Source: Chloroflexi bacterium TMED70
Lineage (GTDB): Bacteria; Chloroflexota; Dehalococcoidia; Lucifugimonadales; Lucifugimonadaceae
DNA length: 5,922 nucleotides
Reading direction: 5' to 3'
NCBI GenBank assembly: GCA_002171675.1
Contig: NHDX01000037.1
Span: 2,744 to 8,665, forward strand
Part shown: piece by piece, positions 1 through 5,922 of the stretch
Layout of the letters: each line of letters opens with the position of its first letter
Position numbering within the stretch: position 1 is the first letter of the stretch
Notes under the pieces: generated by a model
What the model saw: the letters and a program-made list of their open reading frames with translations, nothing else
Told to the model about the DNA's origin: nothing
The model's database searches: none
Program-made: the position numbers and the translations under genes

Positions 1-593
1 GGAGGAATAAATGTTCGATTTGAAACTTCTGACACTAATAGTTCTGGGAGGTCATAAAAAGGACTATCTAAAATCACCCCTTTTATAGATTCATCCATAA
101 GGGCATTTGAGACTGCAATAGTGGCTCCATAGCTTGTTCCATAAATCACAATGTTTTCAACATTAAGCTCAGATTTTGCAAAAACTATAGAGCTATAAAG
201 GTCATCTCTTTCTACATATGTTAAACCTAGATTTTCTCCACCAGAATTACCATGCGCCCTTAGGTCGAAGCTCATAACCTTATAACCCATATCGTATATA
301 TCTTTAGCTATATCAAGCATTTTTCCATCAGATTTATTTGAATCTACTCCATGAATAAGAATAACTAATTCATTTTTTTTGTTATCGACATACCATCCTT
401 CCAAATTAATTCCATCACTAGTTTGAAAGTTTATGTCAAGATATACCATTCCCTGATCACTTGGGGTATTTTCAGGTATTTTTCGAGTAGCTTTGATTGA
501 TAGAGTTGTTATATATACAGAGAATATTATATAAACTGCAACCAAAAGAACTACGGTTCCTAAAAATATATTTTTTTTTGATAAGAGATTCAA
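1..593 (-). CDS. Membrane-anchored alpha/beta hydrolase, C-terminus beyond window
   Basis: Probable serine hydrolase of the alpha/beta fold (COG1073-like); the substrate cannot be told. Only 197 codons are in the window. With the TTG at 593 as start, residues 1-7 end in KK and residues about 9-33 are a hydrophobic helix, so it looks like a signal anchor with the catalytic domain outside the membrane. The domain shows the oxyanion-side HG (H81-G82, in LIHGVDSNK), the strand and loop FDLRAHGNSGG (109-119), and the nucleophile elbow GTSYG with S154 (bases 132-134), then LDSPF (175-179). The catalytic Asp and His should lie beyond base 1. The start is inferred: the frame is closed by the TAA at 605-603, which is also the stop of the glutaredoxin gene. 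TTG 593 is the only usual start codon that keeps the membrane helix, but it has no good Shine-Dalgarno. ATG at residue 49 would remove the anchor. Fold confidence is high, start moderate. Confidence 0.85.
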   Translation of the reverse strand, partial: MNLLSKKNIFLGTVVLLVAVYIIFSVYITTLSIKATRKIPENTPSDQGMVYLDINFQTSDGINLEGWYVDNKKNELVILIHGVDSNKSDGKMLDIAKDIYDMGYKVMSFDLRAHGNSGGENLGLTYVERDDLYSSIVFAKSELNVENIVIYGTSYGATIAVSNALMDESIKGVILDSPFYDLPELLVSEVSNRTFIP

Positions 594-602
594 GTTTAGA
601 GA

Positions 603-905
603 TTAGGTATTATAATTACAACCAATGCCTCTGAAGCCTATCTCAACTGTACCGTCAGATCTTACTAAAACAGGAGTAATTCTATCTCCACCCGATAGAT
701 TTTCTATCTCTTTCCAATATTCAGGAAATTTAGAAACATCTATTTCTTCAAAATCATGTCCTTGTTCTTGAAGTTCTTCTCGCATCAAATCACAGTATCC
801 GCATGTTGGATGACTGTACATTATTGATTTTTTAAGTGAAGCATTATCCAATTTTTTACTCAAAAGTGCTACTAATATGTATTGATTATTTCCGTTATAA
901 ATCAT
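603..905 (-). CDS. Glutaredoxin-like thiol-disulfide oxidoreductase
   Basis: Small thioredoxin-fold redox protein of up to 100 residues, presumably cytosolic, reducing disulfides or glutathione-type mixed disulfides. Visible signs are strand SIMYSHPTCGYC with the redox pair C35 and C38 (CGYC), a following helix, strand FEEIDVSKFPEYW, the cis-proline TP (T77-P78) before VLVRSDG, and a terminal GFRGIGC with a third cysteine (C96). This order and length match the glutaredoxin family. The first 20-25 residues are longer than the family needs before the first strand and carry no recognisable motif. ATG 905 lacks a Shine-Dalgarno and overlaps the candidate promoter, so TTG at 863 or 851 is a reasonable alternative start. 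The hydrolase follows in the same frame nine bases after the stop, suggesting one transcript. The partner substrate is unknown. Confidence 0.85.
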   Translation of the reverse strand: MIYNGNNQYILVALLSKKLDNASLKKSIMYSHPTCGYCDLMREELQEQGHDFEEIDVSKFPEYWKEIENLSGGDRITPVLVRSDGTVEIGFRGIGCNYNT

Positions 906-910
906 ATTAT
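882..910 (+). promoter_or_regulatory. Candidate sigma-70-type promoter for rpoBC
   Basis: TTGATT (882-887), a 17-base spacer and TATTAT (905-910) match the housekeeping -35/-10 pattern at 4/6 and 5/6 positions. Transcription would begin near 917, giving an rpoB leader of about 85 bases. The -35 lies inside the 5' end of the divergent glutaredoxin frame, which supports a shorter version of that gene. TATACT (908-913) is an alternative -10 but its spacer to the same -35 is 20 bases. In DNA this AT-rich, such matches also occur by chance, and the -10 overlaps one on the other strand. Confidence 0.4.
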
Positions 911-935
911 ACTAATTGCACAAAAAATTTATATA
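906..935 (-). promoter_or_regulatory. Candidate promoter elements for the glutaredoxin-hydrolase pair
   Basis: The minus strand carries a perfect TATAAT (911-906) and, further upstream, TATATAAA (935-928). Neither has a convincing -35 at 16-18 bases. If TATAAT is used, transcription starts near 899, which is downstream of ATG 905, and translation would have to begin at a later codon such as TTG 863. If the upstream box is used, transcription starts near 921 and ATG 905 would follow a leader of about 16 bases without a Shine-Dalgarno. The choice cannot be settled from sequence alone. Confidence 0.3.
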
Positions 936-976
936 CCCGCTTTGCGAGCTGACCTAAATCGTGGAGAGGGTTTTTT
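935..976 (+). promoter_or_regulatory. rpoB leader: weak terminator-like hairpin, possible attenuator
   Basis: In the untranslated leader, GGGT (968-971) is followed directly by a run that completes six T (971-976), as in intrinsic terminators. GGGT can pair with ACCC (935-938), enclosing a small CGC-TTT-GCG hairpin (938-946; shares base 938), or with ACCT (952-955, one G-U pair). These partners are mutually exclusive. Each stem is only about four pairs, so a strong terminator is unlikely; partial termination, pausing or protein-mediated attenuation is possible. I do not recognise a known ribosomal-protein or riboswitch leader. Confidence 0.3.
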
Positions 977-991
977 ACTTTAAAGATATCT

Positions 992-1001
992 GGAGAAATC
1001 A
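992..1001 (+). promoter_or_regulatory. Ribosome binding site fixing the rpoB start
   Basis: GGAG (992-995) stands six bases before ATG 1002. The reading frame is closed by TAA at 981-983 and has no other ATG, GTG or TTG between, so the start is well determined. Confidence 0.85.
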
Positions 1002-4000
1002 ATGGTTATAGCTGATAGAAATTCCTTGTCAATTGATGACAAAAAGTGGTTTAACAAAATAGAAAACGTAGTCGATGTACCAAATCTTTTAGAAATACAA
1101 ACTGAATCCTTTAATTGGTTGAAAGGGCCAGGAATATTAGAACTTATTGAAGAAATTTCTCCAATTGAAGATTTTTCTGGTGGAAGATTTGAAGTTAGGC
1201 TAATAGACCATGAAATTAGAGAGCCAGAGTTCAATGAAGAGCAATGCAGAGAAAGAGAAATAACATTTCAAGCTCCTCTATATATTACTGTTCAGCTAAT
1301 CATTAAAGAAACTCAAGAGATAAAAGAACAAGTTTTATTTTTTGGTCATTTACCTCAAATGACAAAGACAGGAACATTTATTATCAATGGAGCAGAAAGA
1401 GTGATTGTCTCTCAATTAGTAAGATCTCCAGGAGCTTATTTTACTACAGAAACCGATCCCGCAACTGGTAGACAACTTTGTTCTGCTAAGTTGATCCCTT
1501 ATAGAGGCGCATGGATTGAACTTGAAACATCAAACAAGGACATCATATCTGTCAAGGTAGACAGAAAAAGAAAAGCCAATATTACTACATTGCTTAGAGC
1601 AATTGGTTGGGATACAGATCAAAAAATCCTTAATGAATTCAAAAATGTAGATGTTGATAATCAACATAAATTTATTAAGTCTACTTTAGCTAGAGAAGGA
1701 AAAAATATTACACAAGATGAAGCGCTCATTGAATTTTACAAAAGACTTAGGCCTGGAGAGCCACCAAGTGTAGAAAATGCAAAAAATCTAATTGATGGTA
1801 TGTTTTTTGACCCTAAAAAATATGACTTAGGAAAAGTAGGAAGACATAAATTAAGTTCTAAGTTATTAAATGCTAAGTTTGATATCACAGCTCCAGCTGA
1901 AGAAAGAACTTTAACTAAAGAAGACATAGTTGAAATAATCAAAAGGTTAATTCAGATAAATAATGGTGAAGCAAGAAAAGATGACATAGATCATCTTGGT
2001 AATAGAAGAGTTAGAGGTGTTGGTGAGCTTATTCAAAATCAAATAAGAGTTGGGCTAGTAAGAATGGAAAGAGTAGTAAAAGAAAGAATGTCTACTCAAA
2101 TTGACCCAAGTACTACTACTCCAGCAGCACTTATAAATATAAGGCCAATTGTTTCGGCGTTAAGAGAATTTTTTGGTGCTTCTCAGCTTTCACAATTCAT
2201 GGATCAAACAAATCCACTTGCAGAACTAACGCATAAAAGAAGGTTGTCTGCACTTGGACCAGGTGGACTTTCAAGAGATAGGGCTGGTTTTGATGTCCGA
2301 GATGTGCATCATTCTCACTATGGGCGAATTTGTCCAATTGAAACTCCAGAAGGTCCAAACATTGGACTTCTTGGGTCTTTATCTACATTTGGAAGAATAA
2401 ATCCATTTGGTTTTATTGAAACCCCATACAGAAAAGTTTTAAGTGAATGCCAAAGTAATTCAGAAGATATTATAGGAAGAATTCCCATCGAAGATATTTT
2501 AGATTCTAATGGCAAGGTTTTATGTGAATCTGGAAAAGCTGTTACCAAAAATATGTTTGAAGAAATAGCTAAAATGCCTAAATCTAAAATTAAAGTTATA
2601 CCTTTTCCTTCTTCAGACGGAAAAGATGTAGATTATATGACTGCAGATATTGAAGAGGAACATAATATTGGTCAGGCTACTACTCAGGTTGATTCCAAGG
2701 GACAAATAATATCAAATCAAGTAGAAGTTAGAGAGGGTGAAGGGTTTGCACATGAGCCTCCTGAAAATGTAGATTACATGGATGTATCTCCTATGCAGAT
2801 TGTATCCGTTTCTACAGCGCTTATTCCATTTTTAGAACATGATGATGCTAACCGGGCACTTATGGGTTCAAATATGCAGAGACAAGCTGTACCGTGTATT
2901 AATCCACAGGCTCCTCTTGTGGGAACCGGTATGGAAAGAAGAGTTGCTATTGACTCAGGACAGGTAATTGAATCAAGAGCTGAGGGTCTAGTAACAAGCG
3001 TGACAGCAGAAAACATTGTGGTTACAGATAAAGATGGCAATGACTTTCACCATGAATTATATAAATATAGAAGATCAAACCAAGGAACTTGTATCAATCA
3101 AATTCCTGTAGTAAGAAAGGGTCAAAAAGTAGAGCTGAATCAACCATTAGCTGATTCTACTTCAACTGATGGGGCTGAGCTTGCTTTAGGCCAAAATTTA
3201 ACTGTTGCATTTATGAGCTGGGAAGGACTAAATTACGAGGACTCAATCGTTTTAAATGAAGATCTAGTCAGAAATGATAGGTTTACTTCAGTTCATATTG
3301 AAAAACATGAAATTGAAGCTAGAGATACAAAGTTAGGGCCAGAGGAAATAACTCGAGATATCCCAAATGTTGGAGAGGAAGCTCTTACTAATCTTGACCA
3401 AGATGGAATTATTAGAATAGGAGCAAGAGTAAACCAAGGAGATATTCTTGTGGGAAAAATAACCCCTAAGGGAGAAACTGAACTTACTGCTGAAGAAAAG
3501 CTTCTAAGAGCTATTTTTGGTGAAAAAGCAAGAGACGTTAAGGATAGTTCCCTTAGAGTCCCTCATGGACAACACGGAAAGGTAACTGATGTAAAAATTC
3601 TTACTAAAGAAAACGGAGATCAATTACTTCCTGGCGTTCAAAAAATTGTTAGAGTGTGGATTGCCCATACAAGAAAAATTACACAAGGTGACAAGATGGC
3701 TGGTAGGCATGGAAACAAAGGTGTTGTGTCTAGAGTTCTTCCACGAGAAGATATGCCTTACTTAGAAGATGGTACGCCAATAGATATTATTCTTAATCCT
3801 ATAGGAGTTCCAAGTAGAATGAACTTAGGCCAAATTATGGAAACTCACCTAGGTTGGGCTGCTGAAATCTTAGGATTCAAAGCAAGAACACCTGTTTTTG
3901 ATGGAGCTACAGACGTTATCATTGAAGACCATTTGGCTAGAGCATGGTTTATTACAGCATCTAATGCAGTAGATAAGACTGATTTAGAAAATAATGATAT

Positions 4001-4889
4001 TAACTGGGAAGCTGTTGACGATTGGCTAGAAGAAAGAGGATACCAAAGGGAGAAACTTTGGAGCGATGCTGCGTCTAACCAAGGAACAGCTAGAGATGCT
4101 TGTTTGTCTATTTGGCTTAAAGAATATGCAAATGAAAAAACTGATGATCTAAAACCAACTGGCTTAATGCAAAAAGCTTTGGATATTTCAAGAAATAAAA
4201 ATTTATCAGCTCCGATATTTGGTAAGCAAAAAATATTTGACGGTAAAACAGGTATACCTTTTGAAAGCCAAATTACTGTTGGTAGAGTTTATATGATGAA
4301 ATTAATTCATTTAGTTGAAGATAAAATTCATGCTAGATCAACCGGTCCTTACTCCTTAATTACTCAGCAACCGTTGGGTGGAAAGGCTCAATTTGGAGGA
4401 CAAAGATTTGGTGAAATGGAAGTTTGGGCTTTAGAGGCTTACTCTGCGGCATATACACTTCAGGAAATGTTAACTATCAAATCTGACGATGTCGTTGGAA
4501 GGGTTAAAACATATGAAGCTATTGTAAAAGGTGAACAGGTAATTCAACCAGGAGTTCCTGAATCTTTCCATGTTTTACTTAAAGAGCTTCAAGGATTAGG
4601 GCTTTCAATTGAGCTACTCAATAAAAGCATGGCTGAAGAGCTTCCACAAGGATCTGCAACACCAACAGGTGAAATTGACTGGAATGATATGTTGGATATT
4701 TCAGATTTTGATGATGAATCAAGCGAAGATATTGATCTTTTGTCAGACTCAGATGATGAATCAGGTGATTCAGAAGAAAAGGCTGATGATAGTAATGAAA
4801 GTGAATCAGAAGGTTCAGAAATTTCATTAGATATCAAAGCCGAACAAGAAATTGAAGAATCAGAAGATTCAGAAGAAGAAAAAAGCTAA
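1002..4889 (+). CDS. rpoB: DNA-directed RNA polymerase subunit beta
   Basis: Complete beta subunit, 1295 residues (E. coli 1342), forming one side of the active-centre cleft. Landmarks in order: N-terminal protrusion with NGAERVIVSQLVRSPG (129-144); rifampicin pocket and fork region GASQLSQFMDQTNPL through LSALGPGG (392-422); IETPEGPNIGLL (446-457); MQRQAVP (625-631) and PLVGTGME (638-645); acidic pair E746-D747 in NYEDSIVLN; GDKMAGRHGNKG with K898 and K906, equivalents of E. coli K1065 and K1073; and the C-terminal clamp and switch segment GGKAQFGGQRFGEMEVWALEA (1126-1146). All catalytic-side residues I can place are intact. Compared with E. coli and Bacillus there is an insert of about 85 residues within roughly 970-1070, and an acidic tail from about 1210. 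In the rifampicin pocket, E. coli N518, S522 and I572 correspond to T403, A407 and L457. It is first in an operon with rpoC. Confidence 0.99.
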   Translation: MVIADRNSLSIDDKKWFNKIENVVDVPNLLEIQTESFNWLKGPGILELIEEISPIEDFSGGRFEVRLIDHEIREPEFNEEQCREREITFQAPLYITVQLIIKETQEIKEQVLFFGHLPQMTKTGTFIINGAERVIVSQLVRSPGAYFTTETDPATGRQLCSAKLIPYRGAWIELETSNKDIISVKVDRKRKANITTLLRAIGWDTDQKILNEFKNVDVDNQHKFIKSTLAREGKNITQDEALIEFYKRLRPGEPPSVENAKNLIDGMFFDPKKYDLGKVGRHKLSSKLLNAKFDITAPAEERTLTKEDIVEIIKRLIQINNGEARKDDIDHLGNRRVRGVGELIQNQIRVGLVRMERVVKERMSTQIDPSTTTPAALINIRPIVSALREFFGASQLSQFMDQTNPLAELTHKRRLSALGPGGLSRDRAGFDVRDVHHSHYGRICPIETPEGPNIGLLGSLSTFGRINPFGFIETPYRKVLSECQSNSEDIIGRIPIEDILDSNGKVLCESGKAVTKNMFEEIAKMPKSKIKVIPFPSSDGKDVDYMTADIEEEHNIGQATTQVDSKGQIISNQVEVREGEGFAHEPPENVDYMDVSPMQIVSVSTALIPFLEHDDANRALMGSNMQRQAVPCINPQAPLVGTGMERRVAIDSGQVIESRAEGLVTSVTAENIVVTDKDGNDFHHELYKYRRSNQGTCINQIPVVRKGQKVELNQPLADSTSTDGAELALGQNLTVAFMSWEGLNYEDSIVLNEDLVRNDRFTSVHIEKHEIEARDTKLGPEEITRDIPNVGEEALTNLDQDGIIRIGARVNQGDILVGKITPKGETELTAEEKLLRAIFGEKARDVKDSSLRVPHGQHGKVTDVKILTKENGDQLLPGVQKIVRVWIAHTRKITQGDKMAGRHGNKGVVSRVLPREDMPYLEDGTPIDIILNPIGVPSRMNLGQIMETHLGWAAEILGFKARTPVFDGATDVIIEDHLARAWFITASNAVDKTDLENNDINWEAVDDWLEERGYQREKLWSDAASNQGTARDACLSIWLKEYANEKTDDLKPTGLMQKALDISRNKNLSAPIFGKQKIFDGKTGIPFESQITVGRVYMMKLIHLVEDKIHARSTGPYSLITQQPLGGKAQFGGQRFGEMEVWALEAYSAAYTLQEMLTIKSDDVVGRVKTYEAIVKGEQVIQPGVPESFHVLLKELQGLGLSIELLNKSMAEELPQGSATPTGEIDWNDMLDISDFDDESSEDIDLLSDSDDESGDSEEKADDSNESESEGSEISLDIKAEQEIEESEDSEEEKS
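4668..4886 (+). other. Acidic Ser-rich low-complexity tail of RpoB
   Basis: Residues 1223-1295 contain 34 Asp/Glu and 15 Ser among 73 residues, with only three Lys and no Arg, in runs such as DDESSED and SEDSEEE. The coding DNA is correspondingly repetitive (GATGATGAATCA twice, many TCAGA). It follows the end of the conserved beta fold (LLKELQGLGLSIELLN, about 1192-1207). Bacillus RpoB also ends in an acidic extension, so a tail as such is not new. This one is probably disordered; its role is unknown. Confidence 0.9.
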
Positions 4890-4918
4890 ATTACAAAAAA
4901 TCTTACAGGAGAAAACAA
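4890..4918 (+). promoter_or_regulatory. rpoB-rpoC spacer with ribosome binding site
   Basis: The 29-base gap holds AGGAG (4907-4911), seven bases before ATG 4919. There is no hairpin with a T-run, so rpoB and rpoC are expected to be co-transcribed and rpoC independently initiated by ribosomes. Confidence 0.85.
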
Positions 4919-5922
4919 ATGACTACTAGATCATCATCAGACTTTAATTCAATAAGAATTTCACTTGCGTCACCTGATCAAATTAAAGCTTGGTCTTATG
5001 GAGAGGTAACTAAGCCAGAAACAATAAACTATAGAACATTGAGACCAGAAAAAGATGGTCTATTTTGTGAAAAAATATTTGGTCCAACAAAAGACTGGGA
5101 ATGTTATTGTGGAAAATATAAAAAAATACGATATAAAGGTGTAATTTGTGATCGATGTGGAGTAGAGGTCACTAGGGCTAAGGTAAGAAGAGAAAGAATG
5201 GGGCACATAAAATTAGCCGCTCCTGTAGCTCACATCTGGTTTTCAAAGAGTACCCCTTCAAGACTTGGGCTTCTTTTGGACGTTTCGCCTAAAAATTTAG
5301 AAAGAGTTTTATACTTTGCTCAATATATAGTAACTGAAATTAATAATAATGAAAAACTAGATGCTATTAATTTTTTCAAACAAGATGCTGAACAAAAAAT
5401 AGAAGAAATAAAAACTAGATTAGAAGCAGTACTAGAATCAAAAGAATATCTTGAAGAACTAGAAAGACTTGAGATTAAAGTTAAGAAAACTGATGCCAAA
5501 AAGCCTGAAAAGTTAGAAGAGATTGTAAAAACTATATATGCAGAATTCATAGATGAAGAACAAACAAATACAGAGGAAACAATTCAAGATCTTGAATCCT
5601 TAGAAGTAATGGATCTTCTTACTGAAGCAAAATATAGAGAATTTAGAGATAAATTTGGTCCAGTTTTCGTAGCAGAAATGGGTGCTGAAGCAATCCTAAA
5701 AATATTACAGGAATTTGATCTTGAAAAAGCAACTGATGAATTGATTGATGAAATTAGACAAACATCAGGACAGAGAAGAAAGAAAGCAATAAAAAGACTC
5801 AGGGTAATTGAAAGCTTTAAAAAAAGTGGAAATAAACCTGAATGGATGGTTTTAACAATATTGCCTGTTCTTCCTCCTGAATTACACCCAATGGTTCAAT
5901 TAGATGGAGGCAGATTTGCAAC
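4919..5922 (+). CDS. rpoC: DNA-directed RNA polymerase subunit beta', N-terminal 334 codons
   Basis: Start of the beta' subunit, which carries the catalytic Mg site further downstream, outside the window. The zinc-binding domain is visible as C62-x-C64 then C77-x-x-C80, with the same spacing as E. coli C70, C72, C85 and C88. It continues with RRERMGHIKLAAPVAHIWF (90-108), SRLGLLLDVSP (114-124) and FAQYIVT (133-139). Residues about 140-234 are a charged, largely helical insert relative to E. coli. The conserved KYREFRDKFG and MGAEAILK stretch follows, then the clamp-helix side SGNKPEWM (303-310) and LPVLPPELHPMVQLDGGRFA (315-334), where the window ends in the lid region. ATG 4919 has a strong AGGAG, and the N-terminus SSDFNSIRISLASPDQI matches the family start. 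Read-through from rpoB is likely. Confidence 0.98.
   Translation, partial: MTTRSSSDFNSIRISLASPDQIKAWSYGEVTKPETINYRTLRPEKDGLFCEKIFGPTKDWECYCGKYKKIRYKGVICDRCGVEVTRAKVRRERMGHIKLAAPVAHIWFSKSTPSRLGLLLDVSPKNLERVLYFAQYIVTEINNNEKLDAINFFKQDAEQKIEEIKTRLEAVLESKEYLEELERLEIKVKKTDAKKPEKLEEIVKTIYAEFIDEEQTNTEETIQDLESLEVMDLLTEAKYREFRDKFGPVFVAEMGAEAILKILQEFDLEKATDELIDEIRQTSGQRRKKAIKRLRVIESFKKSGNKPEWMVLTILPVLPPELHPMVQLDGGRFA
5336..5620 (+). other. Charged helical insert in RpoC
   Basis: Residues about 140-234 sit between FAQYIVT and the conserved TEAKYREFRDKFG. E. coli has only about 24 residues here against about 99 in this protein. The segment is rich in Glu and Lys with leucines in heptad-like spacing (for example LEAVLESKEYLEELERLEI), which suggests a coiled coil followed by an acidic linker. 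Mycobacterial RpoC has an insert of similar size and character at the same point, so this is probably a shared lineage feature. The boundaries are approximate. Confidence 0.75.

Noticed and set aside
571..579. Frameshift in the hydrolase at the nine-base homopolymer
   Set aside because: The frame downstream is intact and neither alternative upstream frame gives a start codon, so an indel would not improve the gene.
936..976. Possible small RNA or tRNA-like structure in the rpoB leader
   Set aside because: The longest stems are three to five pairs and no cloverleaf or known leader motif can be drawn.
980..1234. Minus-strand open frame of 84 codons over the rpoB start
   Set aside because: It lies opposite highly conserved rpoB codons, has no family resemblance and is explained as a shadow frame.
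2175..2372. Rifampicin resistance allele
   Set aside because: The main resistance positions (D516, H526, S531 equivalents) are unmutated; the differences fit phylum-level variation.
4698..4830. Short tandem repeat in rpoB
   Set aside because: GATGATGAATCA and TCAGA units recur irregularly and follow from Asp/Glu/Ser coding, with no fixed period.
4589..4837. Overlapping open frames on both strands over the rpoB tail
   Set aside because: They mirror the low-complexity acidic repeat; the Ser-rich or His-rich translations are artefacts of repetitive coding DNA.

Overview
The window reads as the start of the RNA polymerase core operon of an AT-rich bacterium, plus two small genes transcribed the other way. 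GC looks to be roughly one third by eye. Arginine is mostly AGA, and TGG is the only Trp codon with TGA unused internally, so the standard bacterial code fits. The RpoC N-terminus (SLASPDQI, FAQYIVT, then a long charged insert) resembles Chloroflexota, possibly AT-rich Dehalococcoidia/SAR202-like bacteria. Actinobacteria share the insert position. This placement comes from remembered family sequences and was not computed.

Layout: on the minus strand, 593 to beyond base 1 is the N-terminal two thirds or so of a membrane-anchored alpha/beta hydrolase. Immediately upstream of it, 905 to 603 is a small CxxC glutaredoxin-like protein. The two share one reading frame, separated by a single TAA and nine bases, and probably form one transcript. 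From 906 to 1001 is a short divergent intergenic region with overlapping candidate -10 elements on the two strands and a U-tract hairpin in the rpoB leader. On the plus strand, 1002-4889 is a complete rpoB (1295 aa). After a 29-base gap with a clear ribosome binding site, rpoC begins at 4919 and runs off the window after 334 codons, inside the conserved lid region.

RpoB and RpoC together form the two large subunits of the polymerase and its active-centre cleft, so co-transcription in this order is expected. The usual upstream neighbours rplJ-rplL are absent. The glutaredoxin and hydrolase have no evident functional tie to the polymerase genes.

I see no mobile element, CRISPR array, tRNA, rRNA or candidate new multi-gene system. 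The points worth a second look are the divergent promoter and leader, the same-frame gene junction with a TTG start, and lineage-type insertions and one unusual substitution in the polymerase subunits.
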